Shown here piece by piece: positions 1 to 8,902 of a DNA stretch of 64,000 nucleotides. Source of the stretch: Acidobacteriota bacterium (GTDB lineage: Bacteria; Acidobacteriota; Terriglobia; Bryobacterales; Bryobacteraceae); contig JAFLBB010000016.1 of NCBI GenBank assembly GCA_017304135.1, forward strand, positions 22,026-86,025, given 5' to 3'. The notes under the pieces are model-generated. The model did not search any database and was not told the DNA's origin. It worked only from the letters and a program-made list of their open reading frames with translations. How positions within the stretch are numbered: position 1 is the stretch's first letter; every line of letters begins with the position of its first letter. The translations under genes were made by a program, and so were the position numbers.

Positions 1-2
1 TC

Positions 3-569
3 CCCTGGTTTGCGGTGCAAGTCAGGGCACGGCATGAGAAGGTGGTGGCACTTGCGGTGCGGTGCAAGGGATTTGTAGCGTTCTTACCCACATATGAGCA
101 CCAGCATCGATCGTGCGGGCACTGGCGCACTGCGGATTTACCGCTGTTTCCAGGTTATGTGCTATGCCGGTTCGATCCTCAGAAGCGGTTGCCGATTCTG
201 ACGATACCGGGAGTCTTCTCGATCGTATCGACGGGTAAAGCGCCGGCTCCACTGGAAGAGCGCGAGGTGCTGGCGATCCAAAACGTAATAGAGCATGGGT
301 TGCGAGCATCACCCATTGCGTACCTGGAGGCGGGGGATCGCGTCCGGATGGTGGGTGGTCCGCTGTTGGGAGTAGAGGGCCTATATCAGGGGCAGAACGA
401 GAAGCACCGGCTGATCATTTCGGTGACGCTGCTGCAGCGCTCCATTGTGGTGGAGGTGGATCCGAAATGGGTGTGCGCCGCCGAGCCGGAACATCCGGTG
501 GAGCGGGCGCTGCGGCAGGCGCGCGAGATGGACGGCGGGCGGATGGCGGGGCGTCCGGCGGGGCTGTAG
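3..569 (+). CDS. NusG-like specialised antiterminator (5' end outside window)
   Basis: A NusG paralogue of the UpxY/RfaH/LoaP kind, expected to ride on RNA polymerase and help it through the long EPS operon behind it. The reading frame is open to the window edge, and the codons before the first in-frame GTG read PWFAVQV, the usual start of a NusG NGN domain (W-[YF]-A-V). The GTG at 15 is therefore unlikely to be the true start and a few codons are missing. The NGN domain fills about the first 100 residues (LPLFPGYVLCRF, VFSIVSTG). A KOW-like segment follows (GDRVRMVGGPLLGVEGLY). The housekeeping nusG lies at 62.5-63.2 kb, so this is a second copy. The position at the head of a 25 kb one-strand polysaccharide cluster fits an operon-specific role; that role is inference. 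Confidence 0.85.
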   Translation, partial: PWFAVQVRARHEKVVALAVRCKGFVAFLPTYEHQHRSCGHWRTADLPLFPGYVLCRFDPQKRLPILTIPGVFSIVSTGKAPAPLEEREVLAIQNVIEHGLRASPIAYLEAGDRVRMVGGPLLGVEGLYQGQNEKHRLIISVTLLQRSIVVEVDPKWVCAAEPEHPVERALRQAREMDGGRMAGRPAGL

Positions 570-717
570 AAACTCGTGTAGCTAAGAAAAGCGAGCGCGG
601 GAGGAAAGACAAGAGGTCGGGGACATGAGGACCCTCACGGTGTCAAAAGAAGGGACATGCGATGTGGCTGTTGGCGGCAAGGTGAGAGCGGTGGATGCGC
701 TTGATTGCGGAGAGAAC

Positions 718-1080
718 ATGCGTGACCGCCGCAAGGCGCGGAGATATCCGCTCCGCCTGCGAGGGCGAGTGTGGCATCCAAGAGACTGTTCGTTCATGGC
801 CAAGGCGAGGACGAGGGACCTGAGTTCGAGCGGGTTGTATTTACTGGTGGAGGCCACGCCTTCGCCGCCGGTGAACCACGGGGAATGGCTGGAGCTGGAG
901 ATCAGCCTGATGACACACCCGTTGGAGCCTTTTGAGGTTGTGCTGAAGGGCATTGGCCAAGTTGTACGGACGGAGCAAACGAGCATGAAGAGCGCGCCGC
1001 TGGGGGTGGCGGTCGAGTTGGCGCGGCACGAGTTGATCCGGAGGCCGACGGAGGGTTTTCCGCACAGCGGGCAGACGTAG
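718..1080 (+). CDS. PilZ-domain c-di-GMP receptor
   Basis: A 120-residue protein that is essentially one PilZ domain. It shows an RxxxR-type arginine patch (RRKARRYPL) close to the N-terminus and a D-x-S-x-x-G turn (DLSSSG), the two elements that bind cyclic di-GMP in the family. I chose ATG 718 because GGAGAG lies just upstream and the domain begins at once; an upstream ATG at 625 would add about 31 residues without recognisable features. There are no membrane segments. It lies between the antiterminator and the Wza-like gene, so it may couple EPS production to c-di-GMP. The ligand is a family inference. Confidence 0.8.
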   Translation: MRDRRKARRYPLRLRGRVWHPRDCSFMAKARTRDLSSSGLYLLVEATPSPPVNHGEWLELEISLMTHPLEPFEVVLKGIGQVVRTEQTSMKSAPLGVAVELARHELIRRPTEGFPHSGQT

Positions 1081-1131
1081 CTTTGGGGGGAGGCGGCGGA
1101 GGCGGAACTGAGTCAGCGGGAGGGTCAGCGC

Positions 1132-1743
1132 ATGCGGAGACGGAACGATAGATTGCGAATGGTCATGGGGCTGGTTCTGACGGGACTGATGGAGAGCGCG
1201 TGGGCGGCCGAGAAGGCGAAGGCGGTGGAGAATCCGGCTGAGCCGGCGACGACGCTGGACTACCGCATCGGTCCGGGCGACGTCCTGGCGGTGGAGGTAT
1301 GGAGGGAACCGGAGAGTTCCATGCCGGGGGTGTTGGTGCGGCCGGACGGCAGGATCTCATTGTCGATGATCGGTGAGCTGGTGGTGGCGGGGATGTCGAC
1401 GGCGGAATTGGAACGAGTACTGGTGGAGAAATACAAAGAGTTCATCCATGACGTGCGGCTGACGGTCATCGTCAAGGAGATCCATAGCCAGAAGGTGTAC
1501 GTGATGGGTGAAGTCAAGAAGCCGGGAGCGATCCAATTGCAGGCATCGATCACGATTGTACAGGCACTGGCCGAGGCGGGGGGATTCACTGAGTACGCCA
1601 ACCGCAAGAAGATCTACATCCTGCGTGCGCGGCGGAGCGAAAAAACGGGCGAGGTATTCAACTACGAGGAATTGGAGCGCGGCCAGGGCGGGCGGAGCAA
1701 CGTAATGCTGGCCCCCGGAGACACGGTCGTGGTGCCGCGCTAG
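1132..1743 (+). CDS. Polysaccharide export protein (Wza/GumB-like)
   Basis: A periplasmic/outer-membrane EPS export protein of 203 residues. The N-terminus has a basic stretch, a hydrophobic core and an AWA-A cleavage-like site, consistent with a type I signal peptide; I see no lipobox cysteine. A Poly_export domain follows (DYRIGPGDVLAVEVW), then an SLBB-type beta-grasp segment (VYVMGEVKKPGAIQL). It is shorter than Wza of E. coli, like the GumB-type proteins common in acidobacteria and proteobacteria. A strong GGGAGGG ribosome-binding site lies 7 bases before the ATG. It is followed by the chain-length protein, its expected inner-membrane partner. Confidence 0.9.
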   Translation: MRRRNDRLRMVMGLVLTGLMESAWAAEKAKAVENPAEPATTLDYRIGPGDVLAVEVWREPESSMPGVLVRPDGRISLSMIGELVVAGMSTAELERVLVEKYKEFIHDVRLTVIVKEIHSQKVYVMGEVKKPGAIQLQASITIVQALAEAGGFTEYANRKKIYILRARRSEKTGEVFNYEELERGQGGRSNVMLAPGDTVVVPR

Positions 1744-1779
1744 GCGTGTGGCTGGGGAGCGAGTGGAGTAAGAAGCGCC

Positions 1780-3336
1780 ATGTTGGATGTATCCCTTTCT
1801 GATTCTTGCCGGCAGGCGATGCAGCCGCGATCGGTGGCTCGCGCGCTGTGGAAGTGGAAGGGGATGATCCTGTTGGCGTGGGTAACAGGAACAGTAGCGA
1901 CCGTGGCTGTGGTGATGTCGTTGCAGCCGGTGTACCGGGCCGAGGCGCTCGTTCTTGTCGAATCGCAGAAGATACCGGAGAACTTCGTCGCACCGACAGT
2001 GCAGACCGCGCTGGAGGTACGGCTGGACCGCCTCAAGCAGCAGGTGTTGAGCCGGGAGCGGCTGTGGGGCCTGGTGGAGGAGTATGACCTCTACCGGGCG
2101 TTACGGGGCACGAAGACCCGGGAGGAACTCGTAGACACGATGCGCGGCGATGTGACGATCCGGCTGGAGCGCGGCTGGAGCGCAAGCCGGCCGGGCGCCT
2201 TCCGCATCTCGTATGAGACGTGGGACCCGGCGACCGCGGCGAGCGTGAGCAACCGGATCGCGTCCTTCTTCATCACGGAGAACCTGCGTGAACGCTCCGT
2301 GGAGGCAGCGGGTACGTCGGCTTTTCTGGATAGTCAATTGCGGTCAGCCGAGGAGAAGCTGCGGGAACAAGAGGCGCGACTGAGCCAGTTCAAGCTCGCC
2401 AACAACGGCGAGTTGCCACAGCAGGAGACGACCTTGCTGGCGCAGTTTGGCCAGTTAAAGGCCGACTTGTTGGGGATTCAAGATGCACTAGCTCGTGCAC
2501 GGCAGAACAAGCTGATCCTGGACAACACGCTATCTGCTCATGAATCGGATATGAGGCGGTTGAAGGAGCTGACGCGGCTGCGCGACGTGGTGAAGGGCGG
2601 CCGCCAGGAGAACCGGGAGGAGGCGCCGGCCGCGCCGCAGCTAACGGAGTTGCAGCGGGCCGAGCAGGACTTGCAGTCGGCGCGGGTGCGGTATTCCGAG
2701 CGTCATCCGGAGATCGGACGGCTGCTGACACGCGTGCAGCAGTTGCGTGAGGAGGAAGCGCGGACCAGGAGCCGGACAAAGAGCGAGGCGCCGGCGGCGC
2801 GCAGCGCTCCGGCGGAGGTCGGGGCGGACAAGACGTTTGAGGAAATTCTCGCTGTTGACCAGGAGCGGACCGAGTTGCTGCAATCACAGTCGGGGCTTGC
2901 CGACCGTGAAATCGAGGCCCTGGAACAACGGCGCTCCGCGGTATTGAACGAAGCCGAACGCCTTCAGGGCCGGATCCGGAACCTGCCGATACGCGAACAA
3001 CAACTGGCGGTGGTCACTCGGGACTACGAAACCTCGCGGGTAAACTATCGTTCGCTGCTGGACAAGAAGCTCGCTTCCGACATCGCGGCGGACATGGAGC
3101 GTTGGGAGAAGGCGGAGAAATTTGTGATGCTCGAGCAGGCGCGTCCGCCGGAGAAGCCGGTATGGCCGAGGCGCGGGATGCTCTCGGCGGCCGGGTCGGC
3201 CGGCTTCCTGTTGATGGCGGCGCTGGCGGCGTTTGTGTTCGAATTGCGGCGCGACGCACTATTGGGCGAGTGGGAGTTGCCACAAGGCACGGTTGTGCTG
3301 GGGCGGCTGCCGCGGATGCAGGTGGAGCGACCGTGA
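1780..3336 (+). CDS. Wzz/GumC-type chain-length determinant
   Basis: A polysaccharide co-polymerase of 518 residues. One transmembrane helix lies near residues 28-50 and a second near 465-488. Between them is a long periplasmic region rich in Glu, Arg, Gln and Leu, predicted to be coiled coil. A proline-rich motif before the second helix (PPEKPVWPRRG) is typical of the family. The cytoplasmic tail is short and has no kinase domain; the kinase is a separate gene (4510-5361). It should set chain length and couple Wzy polymerisation to the Wza-like exit pore. Confidence 0.9.
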   Translation: MLDVSLSDSCRQAMQPRSVARALWKWKGMILLAWVTGTVATVAVVMSLQPVYRAEALVLVESQKIPENFVAPTVQTALEVRLDRLKQQVLSRERLWGLVEEYDLYRALRGTKTREELVDTMRGDVTIRLERGWSASRPGAFRISYETWDPATAASVSNRIASFFITENLRERSVEAAGTSAFLDSQLRSAEEKLREQEARLSQFKLANNGELPQQETTLLAQFGQLKADLLGIQDALARARQNKLILDNTLSAHESDMRRLKELTRLRDVVKGGRQENREEAPAAPQLTELQRAEQDLQSARVRYSERHPEIGRLLTRVQQLREEEARTRSRTKSEAPAARSAPAEVGADKTFEEILAVDQERTELLQSQSGLADREIEALEQRRSAVLNEAERLQGRIRNLPIREQQLAVVTRDYETSRVNYRSLLDKKLASDIAADMERWEKAEKFVMLEQARPPEKPVWPRRGMLSAAGSAGFLLMAALAAFVFELRRDALLGEWELPQGTVVLGRLPRMQVERP

Positions 3337-3349
3337 GGGCGGCGGGGCA

Positions 3350-4516
3350 ATGGTGAGCCGGGGAGCCATGCCGCTCGAAGAGACAGCCGCGGCAGTGAGG
3401 CGGGTGACGATCCGCCAGCAGCCGTGGACGGAGTGGGAGCAGGTGGAGCCGGTGTGGCGCGCCCTTGCCGAGGCGCGGCAGGACTCCTCGATCTTCCTGA
3501 GTGCGGACTGGGCGGGCGCCTGGCTGCAGACGTTCGGTGCGGAGTTGGATCCGGTGCTGTCCGTGTTCACGTGCGCCGGGGAGGATGTGGGGGTGTGCGT
3601 TCTGTCGCGGTCGCGGCGGCGCATCCTGCTGGTTCCGGTTACGCGCTGCTCACTGAATTGCACGGGGGAAGCGTGCGATGAGACGCCCTACCTCGAATTC
3701 AACACGCTTCTGTGCCGGGCCGGTTGGGAAGAGACGGTGGCCGAGGCGCTCGGGGATCAACTGGCCACGGAGCAGTGGGACGAGTTTGCGGTGGATGGCT
3801 GTTCGCCCGGCCTGGCGTATGAGGCGCTGCGGCGATCTCTGCAACGGCTCGACGTGGAGACAGAGGAGGACTGGCGCCGCTCCTATCACATCGACCTGGC
3901 GGCGCTGCGGAGGACCGGAACCAGGTATGAGGCAGTGTTGAGCGGCAACATGCGAGGGCAGCTTCGACGCAAGGCGAAGGCCTTCTCGAGAAATGGGGAT
4001 CTGACGATCCGGGCGGCGGGAAGTGAGGAAGAGGCGCTGGAGGATTGGGAGCATCTCGCTGCGCTGGCGAAGGCGCGATGGACCGGTCGGGGGCGCGCAA
4101 CGCCGTTTCACTCGCACAGGTTTCTGCTGTTTCACCGAACGCTGCTGCGGTCCTGCTTCGGGCAGGGCGAGGCGCAGGTGCTGCGCGTGATGGCGGGCCC
4201 AGTGTTGCTGGGATTCCTCTACTGCCTGGTGCACAGGCGCAAGGTCTACCTATACCAAAGCGGCATGCAGTATGCGGGGGATAGTTCGCAAAGTCCGGGA
4301 ATGGTCGCCATCGGACAGGCTGTGACGCATTACCTGGAAGCGGGAATGGACGACTTCGATTTCCTCGCCGGCGAGGAGCGGTACAAACGGTGCCTGGCGA
4401 CAGGGGCGCGCCCGCTGGTGTGGGCGGTATTCCGGAGGCGAAGTGTGACCCAGCGGCTGTTCGGGTTGTGCCGCGAGGTGCGGAGCCGGATGTGGGAGCG
4501 AGGAGGCACATGTTGA
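3350..4516 (+). CDS. FemAB/BioF2-like GNAT acyltransferase
   Basis: A 388-residue protein resembling the double-GNAT FemAB-like family (Acetyltransf_6) found in EPS loci. The segments RRKAKAF, LAALAKARW and LLGFLYCLVHRRKVYLYQSG match the second GNAT lobe. ATG 3350 follows a GGCGGGG stretch; the open frame extends further upstream but overlaps the Wzz gene, so I do not use it. The acyl donor and acceptor are unknown; addition of an amino acid or acyl group to a sugar precursor is inference. A second, divergent FemAB-like protein is at 33195-34502. The stop overlaps the next start (ATGTTGA). Confidence 0.75.
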   Translation: MVSRGAMPLEETAAAVRRVTIRQQPWTEWEQVEPVWRALAEARQDSSIFLSADWAGAWLQTFGAELDPVLSVFTCAGEDVGVCVLSRSRRRILLVPVTRCSLNCTGEACDETPYLEFNTLLCRAGWEETVAEALGDQLATEQWDEFAVDGCSPGLAYEALRRSLQRLDVETEEDWRRSYHIDLAALRRTGTRYEAVLSGNMRGQLRRKAKAFSRNGDLTIRAAGSEEEALEDWEHLAALAKARWTGRGRATPFHSHRFLLFHRTLLRSCFGQGEAQVLRVMAGPVLLGFLYCLVHRRKVYLYQSGMQYAGDSSQSPGMVAIGQAVTHYLEAGMDDFDFLAGEERYKRCLATGARPLVWAVFRRRSVTQRLFGLCREVRSRMWERGGTC

Positions 4517-5361
4517 TTCAGACGTTGTTCAAGCCGGACGGACATGTGGCTTCGCCGCTGGAGCGCAGGCTGGAGGAGAGCGGCGGGGGCGAGGTGATTG
4601 GCGGCGCCGCGAATGGCTCGGCGGGACGACCGAGCGAAGTTTCGATGTGGAGAGGGACTGCCGAGGCGGCACCGCTCTTGTCGCGAAGCGAGGACAACCG
4701 CGCCGCCGAAGAGTACCGCATCCTGCGTACGAGAATTCTGCAGCATCCCGCGAAGCCACGTGTGATCCTCATTTCGAGTCCGGGGATAGGCGATGGGAAA
4801 ACGCTGACGGCCGTGAATCTGGCGGCCACGCTGTCCTACAAGCGCGAGGGGTCCGTTCTGCTGGTGGACGCGGATTTGAGGCGCCCGCGAGTGAACGAGT
4901 GCCTTCGGATTCAGGGAACTCCAGGGCTGGCGCAAGTTCTGTTGGGAGAAGTTTCGGCGGCGGATGCGATCGTGCATTTCAAGGAGTGGCCCGCGCTGCA
5001 CGTGCTGCCGTCGGGTGGACCGGCGGACGACCCGACCGAACTGTTGGGTTCCGCCGCCGCGCGCGAGTTGTTCCCGAGGTTGCGACAGAAGTTCGGGTTG
5101 ATCCTGGTGGACAGTCCGCCGATCGGTCCGTTGGCGGATTACGAGGAGCTGAGCACTTTGTGCGACGCGACGTTGTTGGTGGCCAGGCCCGACACGACCA
5201 GCCGCGCGCTGTTGCGCGAAAGCTTGAGGAAAGTGGGCACGCGCCTGCTGGGTGTTGTGCTCAACGGGGTGGAGGACTGGTTCTTATGGACGCGGTACAA
5301 GCCCGACTACTATCGCCGATACTATCGCGCCTCCCGGCACGATCATGGCGATCCAGAGTGA
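4510..5361 (+). CDS. CpsD/CapB-type bacterial tyrosine kinase
   Basis: A 283-residue cytoplasmic BY-kinase. It has a P-loop (SSPGIGDGKT, about residues 88-97), a Walker A' motif (LLVDADLRRP) and a Walker B motif (LILVDSPP). The C-terminus carries a tyrosine cluster (RYKPDYYRRYY) that would be autophosphorylated. The activating membrane part is supplied in trans by the Wzz-like protein, as in Gram-positive CpsC/CpsD. The start ATG 4510 is set by an AGGAGG box 3 bases upstream and overlaps the preceding stop. Cycles of tyrosine phosphorylation are expected to control export of the polymer. Confidence 0.9.
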   Translation: MLIQTLFKPDGHVASPLERRLEESGGGEVIGGAANGSAGRPSEVSMWRGTAEAAPLLSRSEDNRAAEEYRILRTRILQHPAKPRVILISSPGIGDGKTLTAVNLAATLSYKREGSVLLVDADLRRPRVNECLRIQGTPGLAQVLLGEVSAADAIVHFKEWPALHVLPSGGPADDPTELLGSAAARELFPRLRQKFGLILVDSPPIGPLADYEELSTLCDATLLVARPDTTSRALLRESLRKVGTRLLGVVLNGVEDWFLWTRYKPDYYRRYYRASRHDHGDPE

Positions 5362-6377
5362 CCAGTGTGCCATCCCGGTTGAGGGCTGTGCTGAGGTGGA
5401 TGTGGGCGGGTGCCCTGCTGGCGTGCGGCGGGCTGTGGTGGGCGAAGCGGCGATTGCGGAAGCAAGGGGCCGTGGTGGTGCTCACATTTCATCGTTTGTT
5501 GGATGAGGATGACTATGGGCAATGCACCTCATTGCGCAGCATTGTGATGCGGCGCCGGACATTCGAGAGCCTGGTGTCGTATGTGGCGCGGCGGTATGAA
5601 GCAGTGGATCTGCTCGAGGCATTCGCGGCACCAAGCTCGGGCAGGTTGAGGATTGCCTTCACTTTCGACGATGGATGGCGGGACGCGTGGCGGGCGTGCG
5701 TTCCCCTGGCAGAGCGCTGGGGGATCCCCTGCACCTTCTTTGTTTGCCCGGGGCTGACGGGGCAACAGTGGCCGTTCTGGCCGGAGAAGGTGATTGCGGC
5801 ACGCAGGGCGGCGGGAGTGTCCGGCGACGACCCGTCGACGGAAGCGGTAATCGAACAGATGAAGAGGCAATCGCCGGAGGAGATCGAGGAGTGGCTACGC
5901 GAGTACTGGGGCAGCGGGCAACCGGGGGAGGGGCAGGGTCCGGCGAACGCTTCGTGGCGCGAACTCCGGGACATGGGGGAGGCGCGGATGCGGTTGGGCT
6001 GCCACTCGGCCACGCACCAGATTCTGACGAATGTGCCGGTGGATTTAGCGAGGAGCGAGGTGGCGGGCGGGCGGCGGCAGGTGGAAGAGGCGAGCGGGAG
6101 GCCGTGCGAGGTGTTCAGTTATCCGAACGGGGATTGGAATCCAGCGGTGCGCGAACTGGTGGGGGAGGCGGGCTACCGGTTCGCGTTTACGACACGCCAA
6201 GGCGCATGGACAGAGGAGTCGGACCGGTTGACGATTCCGCGGATGAATGCCTGCGAGTCGCATGTAGGGTTCTGGCGCGGGTCATTCTCGCCGATTCTGT
6301 TTGACTACGCGTTTCTGTGGAAGGCCTGGCGGGCAATGGCGGCGCAGCCGGAGAGGGCAGCAGCCGGGGCGGAGTAG
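5358..6377 (+). CDS. Polysaccharide deacetylase (NodB/CE4)
   Basis: A CE4-type deacetylase, about 339 residues. It shows TFDDGW (metal-binding Asp pair), H-S-A-T-H (metal-binding His pair, near LGCHSATHQ) and the downstream motif FSYPNGDWN. A hydrophobic N-terminal stretch (WAGALLACGGLWW) suggests membrane anchoring. The most economical start is GTG 5358, overlapping the previous TGA by four bases (GTGA); GTG 5367 is possible. Substrate is probably an N-acetyl-sugar in the EPS. It resembles deacetylases of PEP-CTERM/EPS loci, but no exosortase gene is visible in this window. Confidence 0.85.
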   Translation: MTSVPSRLRAVLRWMWAGALLACGGLWWAKRRLRKQGAVVVLTFHRLLDEDDYGQCTSLRSIVMRRRTFESLVSYVARRYEAVDLLEAFAAPSSGRLRIAFTFDDGWRDAWRACVPLAERWGIPCTFFVCPGLTGQQWPFWPEKVIAARRAAGVSGDDPSTEAVIEQMKRQSPEEIEEWLREYWGSGQPGEGQGPANASWRELRDMGEARMRLGCHSATHQILTNVPVDLARSEVAGGRRQVEEASGRPCEVFSYPNGDWNPAVRELVGEAGYRFAFTTRQGAWTEESDRLTIPRMNACESHVGFWRGSFSPILFDYAFLWKAWRAMAAQPERAAAGAE

Positions 6378-6387
6378 CGGTATCCCA

Positions 6388-7749
6388 GTGTTGTCGCGAT
6401 TCGGTGTCGATCTTGCCTTCGTTTTGTATGCCACGGGCATGCTCTGCCTGGTGTTGAGCATCGTGTGGCGACCCGTTGCAGGGGTATTTGCGCTGATCGT
6501 GCTCTGTCCGCTGCAGACGGTACGTTACCGCATGTTCGAGTACCCGCTGGGGCAGAGCATCGTGGGGTGGCTGCTCCTGGGAGTCGTGGTGGGGCTGGTG
6601 ATCCGGCAGGGTTGGCCGTTTGGGCCGACGCCGTGGAGCGGGCTGGTGTGGGGCTACCTGTTGTTCACGTTCCTCTCGCTGTGTCTTGGATCGTTTTCGT
6701 TGGATCAGCCGCTGCCGTTCACCACAAGCAATGACCGGCGGTTGTCGGAATGGGGCGACTACGTTCAGATGCCGTTGTTGCTACTGGCCGTATCGGCCGC
6801 GGTGAAGCGGCGGTGGGAAATCCAAGTGGCCGTGCTGCTGATGTGCGGGACGGTGATGATGATGGACCTGCGGCTCTGGAACATGATTGTGGGGAGAGAC
6901 TTCACAACGTATACGCACGAACTGCGGGACCAGGGAACGATGGGGTACGCGGGGGCGAACGGACTTGCGGCGTTTCAGGCGCAGTTTGCCTGTTTCGCAC
7001 TGGCTCTGGCAGCCGTGGAGAAGAGGTTTGCCGCAAAGTGCGGTTTCTATGCGCTGGCGGGGTTCACGGCGCTGTGCCTGCTCTACAGCCTGTCGCGATC
7101 CGGATACCTGGCGTTTGCCGGGGGCTGCGCGTTTGTGGGCTTGGTGAAAGAGCGGAAGTTGCTTGTGGTATTGCTACTGCTGGCGCTGGGTTGGGGCATA
7201 GTGGCGCCGGAAGCGGTGCGGACGCGTATATCCAGTACTTACGACAGCCGCGCGGGGACATTCGATCATTCCTCGGAGTTACGGCTGCAGTTATGGGAAG
7301 AGGCGCTGCCGCTGTTCCTCTCGGATCCTGTGCTGGGCAAGGGGTTTCAGACCTACGCGCACATGGAGAATTTGGGCGGCTACTGGGATACTCACAATCT
7401 TTATCTGAAAACCCTGGTGGAAACAGGGCTGCTTGGCCTGTTGTTACTGCTTGGCCTGGGGTTGCGGATTGGGTGGACGGGATTGAGGTTGTTCGGAGAG
7501 TCGCGGGACGGGTTGAACGCCTCGATCGGCCTGGGCATCGCGGCATGGCTGGTGTGTGCGGGGCTGGCCAATCTGTTCGGTGACCGGTGGATGTACTTCC
7601 AGGTGCAGGGCTACTTCTGGATGCTGGCCGGATTGCTGGCGCGCGCCGGCGAACTGGAACGCGGAGGGCGGGGGCACATGGTGGAGGCGGGCGAGGAGGA
7701 GGCGGCGGCGTGTGGGACGGAAGACGGGCGCGAGCCCCTGCCGGCGTGA
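6388..7749 (+). CDS. O-antigen ligase/Wzy-like polymerase
   Basis: A polytopic membrane protein of about 453 residues with around 10-12 hydrophobic segments. The signature DTHNLYLKTLVETGLLGL is typical of the Wzy_C/O-antigen ligase superfamily, as is the large periplasmic loop before it. Start choice is uncertain: GTG 6388 gives a hydrophilic stub followed directly by the first helix, while the frame stays open upstream into the deacetylase gene. In this setting (Wzx-like flippase, Wzz-like chain-length protein, Wza-like porin) it most likely polymerises lipid-linked repeat units in the periplasm. Confidence 0.85.
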   Translation: MLSRFGVDLAFVLYATGMLCLVLSIVWRPVAGVFALIVLCPLQTVRYRMFEYPLGQSIVGWLLLGVVVGLVIRQGWPFGPTPWSGLVWGYLLFTFLSLCLGSFSLDQPLPFTTSNDRRLSEWGDYVQMPLLLLAVSAAVKRRWEIQVAVLLMCGTVMMMDLRLWNMIVGRDFTTYTHELRDQGTMGYAGANGLAAFQAQFACFALALAAVEKRFAAKCGFYALAGFTALCLLYSLSRSGYLAFAGGCAFVGLVKERKLLVVLLLLALGWGIVAPEAVRTRISSTYDSRAGTFDHSSELRLQLWEEALPLFLSDPVLGKGFQTYAHMENLGGYWDTHNLYLKTLVETGLLGLLLLLGLGLRIGWTGLRLFGESRDGLNASIGLGIAAWLVCAGLANLFGDRWMYFQVQGYFWMLAGLLARAGELERGGRGHMVEAGEEEAAACGTEDGREPLPA

Positions 7750-7756
7750 GAAGCCG

Positions 7757-8902
7757 ATGACGGTACTGCAACTGATCAGCAGTTCGGGATACTACGGCGC
7801 GGAGTCGATGCTGGTGGCGTTGTCGGCGGCATTGAGGCGGCAGGGTTGCCAGTGCATTGTGGGCGCGTTTTTCGATGGACGTTCGCCCCACATGGAAGTG
7901 ATCGCGGCAGCGGAGCGAGAGGGGCTACCGGTGGAGGCGATCCCATGCGCGGGGCGGTGGGAGTGGAAGACGGTTCAGAGGATCCGAAACGTGGCGATGC
8001 GGCATGGGATTCAACTGCTGCACACGCATGGTTACAAGGCCGACGTGTACGGCTACCTTGCGGCGGCAGGGAAAGGAAGCGAGTTTGGCCTCGTCGCCAC
8101 CTGCCACAACTGGCCTGGGCGCAAGCTTGGAATGCGGTTCTATGCGGCGCTGGACCGGCTTTGCCTGCGGGGATTCGATCATGTCGTGGCGGCATCGAAG
8201 CCGGTTCAGGAAAGGCTGAGCGCGAGGATCGAGGCGGCGAGATTGAGCCTGATCGGCAACGGCGTTTCGCTGGAACGGTTCCGGAATGCCGCGCCTGTGC
8301 TGAAGCGCGCACTCGGGTGTGAGGATGCTCCGCTGGTGGGATTTGTGGGGCGGCATGTCGCCGGCAAGGGCGGAGATCTATTGCTGGCAGCGGCACGACG
8401 CGTGCTGGCAGATGCTCCGACAGCCCGGTTCGTGTTTGTGGGGGACGGGGAGGCGCGCGAGGAGTGGCGCGCGCTGGCGAGGAGGCTGTGCATTGAGAAG
8501 AACGTGCACTTCGCCGGGATCCGGGACGACATGCCGGAGGTGTATGCGTCGTTCGACCTGATGGTTCTGCCCTCGTTCGAGGAAGCAACACCGATGTGCC
8601 TGCTGGAGGGGATGGCCTCGGGCATACCCGTGGTGGCGACCCGGGTAGGCTCGGTGGCCGATGTGGTGATGCCGGAGAAGACGGGAATTCTTGTGGAACC
8701 GGGTGATGTGGACGGCCTCGCGGCTGGAATCGCGCGGCTATTGTCGAGGCCGGAGGAGGCGCGGCGGCTGGCGCGGGGCGGGTGTGAGCATGTGCGGCGG
8801 CACTACTCGGCGGAGTCGATGGCGGAACGGTATCTCCATCTCTACGAGTGCGCGGCAGGCAGGCGCGGTGTCCTGGTGGGAAGGGCGGCGTGTGTCCACT
8901 GA
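7757..8902 (+). CDS. Glycosyltransferase family 4
   Basis: A GT-B fold retaining glycosyltransferase of 381 residues. The N-terminal domain starts with LQLISSSGYYGAE, a typical acceptor-side glycine loop. The C-terminal donor domain has FVGRHVAGKG and the E-x7-E pair in FEEATPMCLLEGMASG. It begins 7 bases after the polymerase stop. Sugar specificity cannot be read from the sequence. Confidence 0.88.
   Translation: MTVLQLISSSGYYGAESMLVALSAALRRQGCQCIVGAFFDGRSPHMEVIAAAEREGLPVEAIPCAGRWEWKTVQRIRNVAMRHGIQLLHTHGYKADVYGYLAAAGKGSEFGLVATCHNWPGRKLGMRFYAALDRLCLRGFDHVVAASKPVQERLSARIEAARLSLIGNGVSLERFRNAAPVLKRALGCEDAPLVGFVGRHVAGKGGDLLLAAARRVLADAPTARFVFVGDGEAREEWRALARRLCIEKNVHFAGIRDDMPEVYASFDLMVLPSFEEATPMCLLEGMASGIPVVATRVGSVADVVMPEKTGILVEPGDVDGLAAGIARLLSRPEEARRLARGGCEHVRRHYSAESMAERYLHLYECAAGRRGVLVGRAACVH

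Noticed and set aside
4647..5357. Upstream extension of the first deacetylase frame
   Set aside because: It overlaps the tyrosine kinase gene entirely and has no NodB-like sequence; the deacetylase starts at 5358 or 5367.
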